Below are positions 46,267 to 55,157 of a stretch of DNA of 64,000 nucleotides, piece by piece. Both the position numbers and the translations under genes were made by a program. Source of the DNA: WHUA01 sp963711215 (GTDB lineage: Bacteria > Pseudomonadota > Alphaproteobacteria > UBA8366); NCBI GenBank assembly GCA_963711215.1, contig CAVQDH010000008.1, forward strand, positions 138,653 through 202,652, given 5' to 3'. The first letter of the stretch is position 1; every line of letters begins with the position of its first letter. The notes below the pieces were generated by a model, which was not told the origin of the DNA, searched no databases, and saw only the letters and a list, made by a program, of their open reading frames with translations.

Positions 46267-46790
46267 TCAGTCGCCGGCCAGCGCCTGTTGTTTCTTGAGC
46301 TTCGCCAGCTTGCGCAGGATCATCCGCCGTTTCAATGCGGAAAGATGATCGACGAAGATGATGCCCTCCAGGTGGTCCAACTCGTGCTGGATGCAGGTTG
46401 AGAGAAGGCCTTCCGCTTCACGCTCCTGCAGGATGCCCTTCTCGTCGAGATAGCGGAAGCGGATCTTCTCCGGACGCTCCACGTCGGCATACTGGTCGGG
46501 CAGCGACAGGCAGCCCTCTTCATAGATGGCGAGCTCTTCGGAATGCCAGACGATCTCGGGATTGGCCATCCGGATGGGCTCGCGCGGCCCGTCCTTGGGC
46601 GAGACGTCGACCACCAGGACGCGCTTGACCACGCCGACTTGCGGCGCCGCAAGCCCGACTCCGGGCGCGAGATACATCGTGTCGAGCATGTCGTCCATCA
46701 GCCTGGCGATGGTCTTATCGACCTTGGCGACGGGCTCGCACTTACTTTCAGCCGGGGATCCGGCGCCGTGATGATCGGCAATACAGCCAT
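46267..46790 (-). CDS. def: Peptide deformylase (one frameshift near the N-terminus)
   Basis: A metalloenzyme that removes the formyl group from new proteins. The three motifs are present: GVGLAAPQVG, EEGCLSLP (metal cysteine) and QHELDHLEG (HExxH histidines and glutamate). The family N-terminus MAVLPIITAPDPRLKV is encoded from ATG 46790 but in another frame than the body. One missing base between 46743 and 46746 reconnects them to give about 174 residues. Without repair the frame would begin at an internal methionine, 46698. A promoter candidate lies upstream. First gene of def-fmt-truA and divergent from rmuC. Confidence 0.9.
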
Positions 46791-46826
46791 TTACGCGCTT
46801 CCGTGGAACTCATAGAAACTGATAGC

Positions 46827-46855
46827 TAGGTATTTCGTGAGGCGCCCCGCGTCAA
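46827..46855 (-). promoter_or_regulatory. Candidate def-fmt-truA promoter
   Basis: On the minus strand TTGACG (-35) and TACCTA (-10), 17 bases apart, lie about 37-65 bases upstream of the def ATG in the def/rmuC divergent gap. Confidence 0.45.
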
Positions 46856-46936
46856 GGCCGAGGATTCCTATGCCGCGCCGGGCATGCTAGGGTGGCCGGC
46901 CAGCCGCGTGCGCGGAACCGGCAATGGAAATGGTCG

Positions 46937-48112
46937 ATGGACAGGCTGCGACTGAGCGACATCATCGGGTGGATCGGCGGATTGGACCTGTCGGCGATTC
47001 TGGCGTCGGCGGCCATTGTGGTCCTGCTCGCCTTGCTGGTTCTGCTCTGGCGGGGACGTGATTCGGCGCGCGACGCGACCGATAGGCTCGCGCAATCGCA
47101 GACCGAGCTGGCCGGCCGGCTGAGCCAGTTCGCGGAAAGCCAGCTCGTGGCGCAGAGCAGTTTGGCCGAAAGGATGCAGGCGCAGGAACGGCTGCTGCTG
47201 CGAACGTTGGACGAGCGGCTCAACCAGGTCAGCCAGCGCGTCACCGAGACGCTGCACAAGCAGGCGGTCGACACGGCCAACACGATGGGCGACCTCAAAG
47301 AACGCCTCGCGGTCATCGGCAAGGCGCAGGAAAACATCACCAAGCTCTCGGCCGACGTGACCAGCCTGCAGGAGGTGCTGTCGAACAAGCAGGCGCGCGG
47401 CGCGTTCGGCGAGACGCAGCTTGCCGACCAGGTACGCAACGCGCTGCCGCCGTCCGCCTATGCCTTCCAGGCGACGCTCAGCAACGGGTCGCGGGCCGAC
47501 TGCTTGCTTACCCTGCCCAACCCGCCGGGCAGCATCGTCATCGACTCGAAATTTCCGCTCGAGAGCTATCATGCGCTGCGCAACGCGCGCGAGGACCGGG
47601 ATCGCATCGAGGCGCGGCGCAACTTCGCGGCGGACGTGCTGAAGCACGTCAACGATATCGCCTCGAAATACATCATCCCGGGCGAGACGGCCAATTCCGC
47701 GCTGATGTTCCTGCCGTCCGAGGCGGTCTACGCGGAGCTGCATGCGGAGCTTCTCGACGTAGTTGAGAAGTCGCACCGGAAGCGCGTCTACATCGTCTCG
47801 CCGACGACCCTGATGGCGACGCTCCACACGATCCGCGCCGTGCTCAAGGATGTGCAGATGCGCGAGCAGGCAGGGTTGATTCAGAAGGAAGTTGCGGCGA
47901 TGGGCGATGACGTCTCGCGTCTCGATACGCGCGTCGCCCGGCTTCAGCAGCATTTCGGACAGGCGGAGGAGGATCTGCGGCAGATCCGCATCTCGACCGA
48001 GAAGGTGCAGAAACGCGCCGTGAAGATCCAGGAGCTCGACCTCGACGAGATCGAGACGCGCGATCTGCCCAAGCTCGCCGCGGCCGAAGTCGCCCGCTCG
48101 GGCGGCGAGTAA
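46937..48112 (+). CDS. rmuC: DNA recombination protein RmuC homologue
   Basis: A 391-residue protein with an N-terminal membrane helix (ILASAAIVVLLALLVLLW), a coiled coil of about 110 residues (RLAQSQTELAGRLSQFAESQ and onward), and the RmuC domain with GAFGETQLADQVRNALP, IVIDSKFPLESYHALRNA and LMFLPSEAVYAELHAE. The D-S-K of IDSKFP belongs to the PD-(D/E)xK nuclease-like core. RmuC limits DNA inversion at short inverted repeats in E. coli. The start ATG 46937 is preferred over the GTG at 46892. Confidence 0.92.
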   Translation: MDRLRLSDIIGWIGGLDLSAILASAAIVVLLALLVLLWRGRDSARDATDRLAQSQTELAGRLSQFAESQLVAQSSLAERMQAQERLLLRTLDERLNQVSQRVTETLHKQAVDTANTMGDLKERLAVIGKAQENITKLSADVTSLQEVLSNKQARGAFGETQLADQVRNALPPSAYAFQATLSNGSRADCLLTLPNPPGSIVIDSKFPLESYHALRNAREDRDRIEARRNFAADVLKHVNDIASKYIIPGETANSALMFLPSEAVYAELHAELLDVVEKSHRKRVYIVSPTTLMATLHTIRAVLKDVQMREQAGLIQKEVAAMGDDVSRLDTRVARLQQHFGQAEEDLRQIRISTEKVQKRAVKIQELDLDEIETRDLPKLAAAEVARSGGE

Positions 48113-48140
48113 CCGTTAATCCAACAGTTCGTGCCATTTC

Positions 48141-48219
48141 ATGCTTCGATGGGCTCAGCACGAGGGCAGTCTTCAATGCGGGAAAAACCTACCCCTCGTC
48201 CTGAGCTTGTCGAAGGGCG
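48141..48219. repeat. REPIN-like inverted pair of REP-type elements
   Basis: Two copies of a ~25-base element face each other: GCTTCGATGGGCTCAGCACGAGGG (48143-48166, key part quoted in two blocks: GCTTCGATGGGC / TCAGCACGAGGG) and, inverted, CCCTCGTCCTGAGC / TTGTCGAAGGGC (about 48193-48218). They share the core CTCAG-ACGAGGG. The motif family TTCGACAAGCTCAGGACGAG is a widespread dispersed repeat in GC-rich Proteobacteria. The pair lies between the convergent genes rmuC and DUF4139, where it may also act in termination. Confidence 0.7.
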
Positions 48220-48237
48220 CGTTGGCGAGATGACCGG

Positions 48238-49635
48238 CTACCGCTGGACCCGCGCCTTGTAGGTCAGTGTCTTCTCGCCGTTCGCCGGGATCGGGATCGA
48301 CCACTCCGCCTGGTCCGAGGCGGTTTTCTTGAACTTGAACGACGCGCTGAGGATTTCCCAATCGCCGGGTATGTGCTCGATGACCTTGACCGTCACGGGC
48401 TGCGACGTCGCGTTGCGGATCTTGATCTGGTGTCCCGATTCATACGTGTTCTTGGGCAGGCCCTGCGTGCGGAAATCGGTCTGCACGCGCCGCGCGGTGA
48501 TGTCGAACGCCTCGCCCAGCGCAAGCGCGACTTCCTCGCCGCTTGCGGTGTGCTCGATGCGGTCCGCGCCGAGGAAGGTGTCGGAGACGTGCTCCGTCGC
48601 GCCGTACACCCGGAAGGTTCCGGCGGGCATGGGGACGCCGAGACCCGATGCCTTGTCGTTCTTGAAACGCAGCAGGCGCTCGGCATTGACCGTCAAGGGC
48701 TCGCCGAAACGGCGCGTGTGGAAGGCGCCGTTGCCGACGATCCGGTATTCCTTCGTGACCGGGACATGCGCCGCTTCGAACAACACGATCTGCTTCGTCT
48801 CGCGATCGCTGAGCGTCGTCTTGCGCGGAATCGGATAGAGATGCATGTCGCCGATGGATTGCGGCGCGATGGGCGGGGCGGCGGCCATCACCGCCTTTGC
48901 CGCCATGGCCCGCATTTCCGGCTGAACGCCGCCCGGTCCCTGGTTGATCGACCCGGCCACCAGGCGAAGCGTCGCGTCGTCATAGGCCGCGCCGCTGTTG
49001 TTCGTGATCGTGGCGACCGCTTGCAGCGAAAGCGACGCGCCGGCTTTGTTCAGCTGCGCGACATAGTCGGCCTGCCAGGTGATGCCGCCGGTGAGATAGC
49101 GAAGATCGAGCGTGGCCGGCTCCGCGTCGCTCGCCTCGACCGTCGCCATCAGGGTAGGCTTCTCCCGCAAGCTGGCCGGCAGCGCGTCGTACACGATCCG
49201 TCCGGGGACGCCGGTCTCGATCCGTTCGCCGATTTGCAGGATGACGCCGTTGCGCGCGGCCAGGATCTTGGCGTTCTCCATTTTCTCCTCGCCTGTGGCC
49301 GGGTTCGTGCGGATGACGCGGACGGTCTGGCCGACGGAATGGCGCAGCAGCGATTCCGGCGTCAGCAGGTCGAAGGCGAAGGTCTGCTCGATCTGCGTGA
49401 CCGGCTTATCGGCCTGCACCATCACCGACGCCGTCGACGGCTGCATCGACGGGCTGACGCCGGTCAGCGCCAGGCGGTTCACGCCCTTGACGAGACTGAG
49501 CCTGCGGGACTCCCGCACCAGGGCAAGATTGCCGTTGTAGACGGTCACTTCCATGCCCGTCCGGTCCTTGGACGGCACGTTCTGTTCGGCGACCTGGGCA
49601 AAGGCGGGCAGGGCAGCCAGCACCGTGGCGGCCAA
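48238..49635 (-). CDS. DUF4139 domain exported protein
   Basis: About 465 residues. The mature part starts after a signal-type core (TVLAALPAFA-Q). GNLALVRESRRLSLVKGVNRLALTGVS and GITWQADYVAQLN are the DUF4139 hallmarks, and the C-terminal domain holds VKVIEHIPGDWEILSAS. Function is unknown. In the conserved frame the only start before the mature region is TTG 49635, which leaves no basic n-region. An ATG at 49702 or 49708 (MTQDRRTICPRS) lies in another frame and would give a full signal peptide if one indel near 49645 is corrected. Confidence 0.78.
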   Translation of the reverse strand: MAATVLAALPAFAQVAEQNVPSKDRTGMEVTVYNGNLALVRESRRLSLVKGVNRLALTGVSPSMQPSTASVMVQADKPVTQIEQTFAFDLLTPESLLRHSVGQTVRVIRTNPATGEEKMENAKILAARNGVILQIGERIETGVPGRIVYDALPASLREKPTLMATVEASDAEPATLDLRYLTGGITWQADYVAQLNKAGASLSLQAVATITNNSGAAYDDATLRLVAGSINQGPGGVQPEMRAMAAKAVMAAAPPIAPQSIGDMHLYPIPRKTTLSDRETKQIVLFEAAHVPVTKEYRIVGNGAFHTRRFGEPLTVNAERLLRFKNDKASGLGVPMPAGTFRVYGATEHVSDTFLGADRIEHTASGEEVALALGEAFDITARRVQTDFRTQGLPKNTYESGHQIKIRNATSQPVTVKVIEHIPGDWEILSASFKFKKTASDQAEWSIPIPANGEKTLTYKARVQR

Positions 49636-49728
49636 CGCAACGATGACGCCGCAGCGCCGGTGCGCATGACCTAGGGCAAATGGTCCGTCGATCTTGCGTC
49701 ATGATCATCGCCGCCCCCTCGTTCGCCG

Positions 49729-50429
49729 CTAGCCTAACAGCCCCGTTCCCGTGAGGAAATTGCGTATTAGCCGTGGGGCGTCCGGCAGCGGGCGATAGCC
49801 ACGCATCAGCGCCGGGTCGATCGGTTTCCAGGATGCGGCCAGGCAGCTGTCCGTCGCCTCGGGATGGAACTGCACGCCGTACCAGCCGTCGCCATGGTCG
49901 AGGGCGACGCAGGGCATGCGCGGCCCCGTTGCCAGGATCGCCGCGCCCTGCGGCGCCGCCGCGACGTGGTCGAAATTGGCGAAATGAAACGCCGGCGCAT
50001 CGCCGAAGCCCTCGAACAGGAAATGGCGGCGTCCGGCCGCGGTCAGGGTCACCGCAAAACTTCCGGCAACTGGGCCGCCCGCGACCGGTTCCACCGAGGC
50101 GCCCGACAGACGGGCGATCAGCTGATGGCCGCCGCAGATCCCGAGCAGCGGGCGGCCCGACGTCCGGTAGCGGTCCAACCAGGCCAGGGTCGCGATGCTG
50201 CCAGGGAAGCCCGTCATGCACGGAATGATAGCTGCCGCCGACAATGACCCCGTCCACCTCGGCCGGTGGCGGCAGCGCCGCGCCGTCGCAGACCTTGGCG
50301 CCTTGATAGAGCGATGCGCGGCTCGGCGCCGATCTCACGGAGACGCAGCCGGACCCAGTGGACCTCGTCGTCGCCGCCCGGCTCGCCCGCATAGACCGAC
50401 GGATCGTAGCGGCCCGGCGCGCCGATCAT
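49729..50429 (-). CDS. Class I glutamine amidotransferase-like protein (two frameshifts)
   Basis: A type 1 glutamine amidotransferase-fold protein. Pieces in three frames join in order: GAPGRYDPSVYAGEPGGDDE, then ASLYQGAKVCDGAALPPPAEVDGVIVGGSYHSV, then GRPLLGICGGHQLIARLSG (nucleophile Cys in GICGGHQ) and WYGVQFHPEATD (His and Glu). The complete triad suggests activity. Breaks lie near 50316 and at 50211-50213 (GGG). The start is ATG 50429, or a CTG overlapping the recR stop. No synthetase domain is fused, so the acceptor reaction is unknown. Confidence 0.75.
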
Positions 50430-50449
50430 GCATATGAAGAGAAGGCGCT

Positions 50450-51044
50450 TCAGCTTTCCACCACGCGCCGGGCGCGCAGCGCGGCGGTGAGCGTGCCGTC
50501 GTCGAGATAGTCGAGCTCGCCGCCGACCGGCACGCCATGCGCCAGGCGGGTGACGCTCACGCCGGTGGCCGCCAGCCGCTCGGCGATGTAATGCCCCGTC
50601 GTCTGGCCGTCGACCGTCAGGTTGGTCGCGAGGATGACCTCCTTGACGCCGCCTTGCTGCGCGCGCTCCACCAGCTTGGCGATGTTGAGGTCTTCCGGCC
50701 CAATGCCGTCCAGCGCCGAAAGATGTCCGCCGAGCACGTGATAGCGGCCCTTGAAGGAGCCGGTGCGCTCCAGCGCCCACAGGTCGCCGACCTCTTCGAG
50801 GACGCAGATCACCGCCGCATCGCGCTTTTCATCCCGGCAGATCGCACAGGGGTCGAGCGTGTCGATATTGCCGCAGACCGAGCAGGTCCGCACCGTGCGC
50901 GCGACCGCGTCGAGCGCCTGGGTCAGCGGCTCCATCAGCGTCTCGCGCTTCTTCAAGCAGATGCAGGGCGGCGCGCCGCGCCGAGCGCGGTCCCAGTCCC
51001 GGCAGCCGCGCCAGCAGCTGGATCAATCGCTCCACCTCGGTCAT
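50450..51044 (-). CDS. recR: Recombination protein RecR (one frameshift)
   Basis: A 197-residue recombination mediator that loads RecA with RecF/RecO. The helix-hairpin-helix LARLPGLGPRSARRAALHLL is in the first frame. The zinc finger CSVCGNIDTLDPCAIC and the Toprim segment VILATNLTVDGQTT with HGVPVGGELDYLD are in the next. One extra base near 50953 separates them; removing it restores the family sequence HLL-KKRETLMEPL. Downstream of ybaB by 13 bases, the conserved dnaX-ybaB-recR order. Confidence 0.92.
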
Positions 51045-51057
51045 GGGCGGCGGGATC

Positions 51058-51381
51058 TCAGAAGGGCAGCTTGAAGCCGGGCGGCAGCTGCAGCCCGCCC
51101 ATCATCGACGCCGTCTCTTCCTGGACCTTCTGTTCCAGCTTGGCCTTGGCGTCGTTATGGGCGGCGGTGATCAGATCCTCGAGGATCTCCACCTCGTCCG
51201 CCTTGGCGAGCGACGGATCGATCTTCACGCCGCGCATTGCGCCCTTGCCGCTCAGGGTAACGGTCACCATGCCGGCGCCGGCGCTGCCGGCGACCTCGAT
51301 CGTCTCGAGCTTTTCCTGCATCTCGGCCATCTTGGTCTGCATGGCCTGGGCCTGTTTCATCAACTGCCCGAGATTCTTCAT
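51058..51381 (-). CDS. ybaB: YbaB/EbfC nucleoid-associated protein
   Basis: A 107-residue DNA-binding protein. It starts MKNLGQLMKQAQAMQTKMAEMQEKL, an Met/Gln-rich coiled N-terminus, then VAGSAGAGMVTVTLSGKGAMRGVKIDPSLA, the central family block. It forms dimers that bind DNA non-specifically. It lies between dnaX (four-base gap) and recR as in most bacteria. Confidence 0.96.
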   Translation of the reverse strand: MKNLGQLMKQAQAMQTKMAEMQEKLETIEVAGSAGAGMVTVTLSGKGAMRGVKIDPSLAKADEVEILEDLITAAHNDAKAKLEQKVQEETASMMGGLQLPPGFKLPF

Positions 51382-51384
51382 ACG

Positions 51385-53136
51385 CTAATCCTTTTCATCA
51401 TCGTCAGCCGAGTCCTCCGGCTCTTCGAGAAACATCACGTCGATGTCGTGTTCGGCAAGCTCCGTCCGCGGCGTGACCTTGCGGATCACCGCGCCGGGAA
51501 AGGATTCCTTCACCGCCTGGACGACGGGCAGTTGTTCGGCGGCGTCCATCAGCCGCTGACGCGTCGCGCTGTCCTGCTCGGCAAGGGTCGGGTCACCGGT
51601 CTCCTGCGAGATGCTGACGACCCAGCGGGCGCCGGTCCACTGCGTGAGGAAGCCCATCGTCTTGCTGGCGAGATCGCGGGGCGCGTGCTCCGTCGGCCGG
51701 AACTCGATCCGCTCCTGCTCGAACTTCACCAGATGCACGGAATTATAGAGCTGCGTCTGGATGCCGATCTCGCGGTTCTCCTCGAACAGCCGCACCACGT
51801 CGAGAAAGCTTTGCGGCGATTTGATTGTCGCGGGCGTGGCGGCTGGCGCGGGCTCGGGGGAGGCCGGCAACGGCGCAGGCTCGGCAACGGCGGTCGCAGG
51901 CGCGGCCGACGCCCCGGATCCCCCCGTGCGCGCCGGCCGCGGCTGTGGCGCCGGCCCCGGCGATGCGGGCGAAGATGTCAGCTCTTTCGCCAGCTCTGCC
52001 GGGGGCGGCAGCTCGGCGGCATAGGCGAGGCGCACCAGGACCATCTCGGCCGCCTGCAATTGCGCGTCGGCGCGCTGGGTTTCCTCCAGCCCCTTCAGGA
52101 GAAGCTGCCAGGTGCGCGTCAGCACCGGCATCGAGAGCTTGCCCGCGATCTCGCGGCCGCGCGTGCGCTCGACCTCCGGCGTGTAAGGGGCGTCCGCCAC
52201 TTCCGGCGCGACCTTGATCCGCGTGAGCCAGTAGGTGACGTCCAGGAGATCCTGCAGCACGGCGACGGGATCGGCGCCGTCGCGATACATCGTCTGGATC
52301 TGGTCGAGGGCCTGCTTGATCTCGCCGGTCATGAGCCGGTCGAACAGCTCGAAGACCGCGGTGCGGTCGGCAAGGCCCAGCATCTCCTGCACCTGGGCGG
52401 CGGTGACCTTGTCGGAGCCGAGCGCGATCGCCTGGTCGAGCAGCGAAAGCCCGTCGCGGACCGAGCCGTCCGCCGCGCGCGCGATGATGCGGATCGCCTC
52501 CGGCTCGACCGTGATCTTCTCGCGCTCGGCGATGTTGGTGAAATGCGCCGCGAGCTGGTCGATATCGAGCCGGCGCAGGTCGAAGCGCTGGCAGCGCGAC
52601 AGCACGGTCACCGGAACCTTGCGGATCTCCGTCGTCGCGAAAACGAATCGGACATGCTCGGGCGGCTCTTCCAGCGTTTTCAACAACGCGTTGAAGGCGT
52701 TCTTCGAGAGCATGTGCACTTCGTCGATGATGTAGACCTTGAAGCGCGCCGAGACCGGCTTGTAGCGCACGCCGTCGATCAGGTCGCGGATATCGTCGAC
52801 GCCGGTGCGGCTGGCGGCGTCCATCTCGATGACGTCGACATGGCGGTCTTCGGCGATGGCGACGCAGTTGTCGCAGACCCCGCAGGGCGCGACCGTAATC
52901 CCGCCCTTGCCGTCCGGGCCGGTGCAGTTGAGCGCGCGCGCGATAATTCGCGCGGTCGTGGTCTTGCCGACGCCGCGCACGCCGGTGAGCATATAGGCAT
53001 GCGCGATCCGGCCGCTTTCGATGGCGTTCGTCAGCGTCCGGACAAGCGCGTCCTGGCCGACCAGCTCGGAAAAATTGCTGGGCCGGTATTTTCGAGCCAG
53101 AACTCGATAGGCCGTGGATTCGCGGTCCGTTGCCAT
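51385..53136 (-). CDS. dnaX: DNA polymerase III subunits gamma/tau
   Basis: A 583-residue AAA+ clamp-loader subunit. Walker A is TGVRGVGKTTTA near 51-62, the zinc-binding cysteines are in NCTG...APCGVCDNC, Walker B is VYIIDEVHMLS and the arginine finger is in LSRCQRFD. A Pro/Ala-rich linker (about 395-465) and a tau-like C-terminal domain (TQWTGARWVVSISQETGDPTLAEQ) follow. The start ATG 53136 gives MATDRESTAYRVLARKYRP, the classic N-terminus. I saw no slippery A-rich sequence for a programmed gamma form. The SRP RNA gene is upstream on the same strand. Confidence 0.95.
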   Translation of the reverse strand: MATDRESTAYRVLARKYRPSNFSELVGQDALVRTLTNAIESGRIAHAYMLTGVRGVGKTTTARIIARALNCTGPDGKGGITVAPCGVCDNCVAIAEDRHVDVIEMDAASRTGVDDIRDLIDGVRYKPVSARFKVYIIDEVHMLSKNAFNALLKTLEEPPEHVRFVFATTEIRKVPVTVLSRCQRFDLRRLDIDQLAAHFTNIAEREKITVEPEAIRIIARAADGSVRDGLSLLDQAIALGSDKVTAAQVQEMLGLADRTAVFELFDRLMTGEIKQALDQIQTMYRDGADPVAVLQDLLDVTYWLTRIKVAPEVADAPYTPEVERTRGREIAGKLSMPVLTRTWQLLLKGLEETQRADAQLQAAEMVLVRLAYAAELPPPAELAKELTSSPASPGPAPQPRPARTGGSGASAAPATAVAEPAPLPASPEPAPAATPATIKSPQSFLDVVRLFEENREIGIQTQLYNSVHLVKFEQERIEFRPTEHAPRDLASKTMGFLTQWTGARWVVSISQETGDPTLAEQDSATRQRLMDAAEQLPVVQAVKESFPGAVIRKVTPRTELAEHDIDVMFLEEPEDSADDDEKD

Positions 53137-53192
53137 CGGGCGGACTGTTTTCCGGTGCTTGCTTTGCGGTTCTCGGGCTCCCGTTATCGGGT

Positions 53193-53289
53193 GGAAGGCC
53201 AGCCAAGCGACCCGGACCAAACTCGTTACGGCTGCTTCCTTCCGGATCTGACCGGGTTGGCGAGGGGCCCGTCCGCCGACCAGCCTTCC
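53193..53289 (-). ncRNA. ffs: Signal recognition particle RNA (4.5S type)
   Basis: A 97-base RNA on the minus strand, between dnaX and nudC. The apical domain GGTCAGATCCGGAAGGAAGCAGCC, given here as GGTCAGATCC and GGAAGGAAGCAGCC, is the universal Ffh-binding loop (53230-53251). The outer stem pairs GGAAGGC at the 5' end with GCCTTCC-compatible sequence (GGCCTTCC) at the 3' end. It is the RNA of the bacterial SRP that targets inner-membrane proteins. The location upstream of dnaX is usual in Alphaproteobacteria. Confidence 0.92.
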
Positions 53290-53377
53290 GAGGCCACTAT
53301 ATCAGCCACGGCTGCGCATATGGCAAGGGCCGTACCGAAAGTTGCGCGGCCGGGGGCAACCGTGCAAATGTCTCGCC

Positions 53378-54280
53378 ATGAAAAGCCCGAATATCTATGC
53401 CGACGTCGATATCGACCGGGCCGCGCATTTCCGCCGGGACGAGGGCTGGATTCGCGAAAGGCTGGCGGACCGGTCGTCGCGGATTCTGCCGGTCTGGCGC
53501 TCCCGCAGCCTTGTCGTGGAAGGCGAGATGCCGTCGACCGTCCTGCTCGACGCCGATGCCGGCCTGCTGCCGCAGATGCAGTCGGTGGTCTTTCTCGGCC
53601 TGATGAACGAGGTCGCTTATTTCGCCGTCGACGTGTCGGAGCACGAAGAGCCGCCCTTTCGCGAGCATGGCGAATTCCATGACCTGCGCCAGGTCGGGCC
53701 GCGCATGGCGCCGGGCGAAGGCGGCCTGCTCGCCTACGCGCGGGCGATGATGACCTGGCACCGGCGGCACCAGTTCTGCAGTGTCTGCGGCTCGGCCACG
53801 GAGAGCACGCAGGGCGGGCATGTCCGGCAATGCGTCAACCCCGACTGCCGCACGCAATGTTTCCCGCGCACGGATCCCGCGGTGATCATGCTGGTCCACG
53901 ACGGCGGCGACCGCGTCGTCCTGGGGCGCAAGGCGACCATGATGCCGGGGCTGCACACCATCCTCGCCGGCTTCGTCGAACCAGGGGAAAGCATGGAGGA
54001 CGCGGTCGCGCGCGAGGTGTTCGAGGAAGTCGGCCTTCGGACCACGGACATTCATTACCACTCCTCGCAGCCCTGGCCCTTTCCGTCCAATGTCATGCTG
54101 GGGTTCACGGCGCGGGCCACGACCTTCGACATCAATGTCGACTATCACGAGCTCGAGGATGGCGCCCGCTGGTTTACCCGCGAGGAGCTTCGCCAATCGC
54201 CCGAGGACGACACGCTTCGGCTGCCGCGCAAGGATTCCATCGCGCGCCGGCTTCTCAATGAATGGATTGCCGCGGATTGA
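53378..54280 (+). CDS. nudC: NADH pyrophosphatase (NudC-type)
   Basis: A 300-residue Nudix hydrolase. The zinc ribbon FCSVCG...CVNPDCRTQCFPRTDP precedes the Nudix box GFVEPGESMEDAVAREVFEEVGL, read here as GFVEPGESMED and AVAREVFEEVGL. It is followed by SSQPWPFPSNVMLGF, the SQPWPFP signature of the NADH-specific branch. These enzymes hydrolyse NADH to NMNH and AMP and remove NAD caps from RNA. Convergent with pheA, one base apart. Confidence 0.95.
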   Translation: MKSPNIYADVDIDRAAHFRRDEGWIRERLADRSSRILPVWRSRSLVVEGEMPSTVLLDADAGLLPQMQSVVFLGLMNEVAYFAVDVSEHEEPPFREHGEFHDLRQVGPRMAPGEGGLLAYARAMMTWHRRHQFCSVCGSATESTQGGHVRQCVNPDCRTQCFPRTDPAVIMLVHDGGDRVVLGRKATMMPGLHTILAGFVEPGESMEDAVAREVFEEVGLRTTDIHYHSSQPWPFPSNVMLGFTARATTFDINVDYHELEDGARWFTREELRQSPEDDTLRLPRKDSIARRLLNEWIAAD

Positions 54281-54281
54281 T

Positions 54282-55142
54282 CTAGCTGCCGTTCACGCGG
54301 GAGCGGTTGGGCGCGGCGGGATAGACGCCCAGGATCTTCACTTCCCGGCTGAAGAAGCCGAGCTCTTCCAACGCCAAACGCACCGGCGTCTGATCCGGAT
54401 GTCCCTCGATATCGGCGTAGAACTGCGTCGCCACGAACTGTCCCCGGATCATGTAGGATTCGAGCTTCGTCATATTGACGCCGTTGGTGGCGAAGCCGCC
54501 GAGCGCCTTGTAGAGCGCCGCGGGCACGTTGCGGACACGGAACACGAAGGAGGTGACGACGATGCCCGCTTCCGGATCGGGGTCGATCGGGTCCTCCGCC
54601 ATGATCAGGAAGCGCGTCGTGTTGTGATCCTCGTCCTCGATGTTATCGCGCAGGATCTCCAGGCCATAGATCTCGGCGGCCAGGGTGGAGGCGATCGCGG
54701 CCTTCGACCGGTCGTCCTTCTCGGACAGCTCCTTGGCGGCGCCGGCCGTGTCGGCGTGGATCACCGGCGTAAGACCGAGCTTGCGCAGCGTGTTGCGGCA
54801 TTGCGAAAGCGCCTGCACGTGGCTGTGCGCGGTCTTCAGCTGATCGATCTTCGTGCCCTTCCGCACGAGAAGCTGGTGATTCACCCGCTGGAAGTGCTCG
54901 GCGATGATGTGCAGGCCCAATTCCGGCAGCAGGTGATGGATGTCCGCCACCCGTCCGGCGACCGAATTTTCAACCGGGATCATGGCAAGCCGCGCCTTGC
55001 CCTCGCGCACCGCGGCGAACACGTCCTCGAAAGCGGCGCAGGGCAGCGTGCGCATCTCCGGAAATACGGTCCGGCACGCCAGGTCCGAATAGGCACCGGG
55101 CAGTCCCTGAAAGGCGATCAGGTCGTCAGATTGCGCCGCCAT
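54282..55142 (-). CDS. pheA: Prephenate dehydratase
   Basis: A 286-residue monofunctional enzyme making phenylpyruvate from prephenate. It starts with AFQGLPGAYSDLACRTVFPEM, has IPVENSVAGRVADIHHLL, and the catalytic HNTTRFLIMAEDP (Thr-Arg-Phe). The C-terminal ACT domain includes LESYMIRGQFVATQFYADIEGHP, read as LESYMI and FYADIEGHP, for phenylalanine feedback. It complements the mutase at 17373-18233 that lacks a working dehydratase. Downstream of kdsB by 15 bases. Confidence 0.95.
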   Translation of the reverse strand: MAAQSDDLIAFQGLPGAYSDLACRTVFPEMRTLPCAAFEDVFAAVREGKARLAMIPVENSVAGRVADIHHLLPELGLHIIAEHFQRVNHQLLVRKGTKIDQLKTAHSHVQALSQCRNTLRKLGLTPVIHADTAGAAKELSEKDDRSKAAIASTLAAEIYGLEILRDNIEDEDHNTTRFLIMAEDPIDPDPEAGIVVTSFVFRVRNVPAALYKALGGFATNGVNMTKLESYMIRGQFVATQFYADIEGHPDQTPVRLALEELGFFSREVKILGVYPAAPNRSRVNGS

Positions 55143-55157
55143 TACCGGAGATCCATC

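Noticed and set aside
46805..46825. Second LexA box between def and rmuC
   Set aside because: GAACTCATAGAAAC has only one intact GAAC half-site and the wrong spacing.
51385..53136. Programmed frameshift in dnaX for a short gamma subunit
   Set aside because: No A-rich slippery heptamer with downstream hairpin was found; the frame is continuous through the tau-like tail.
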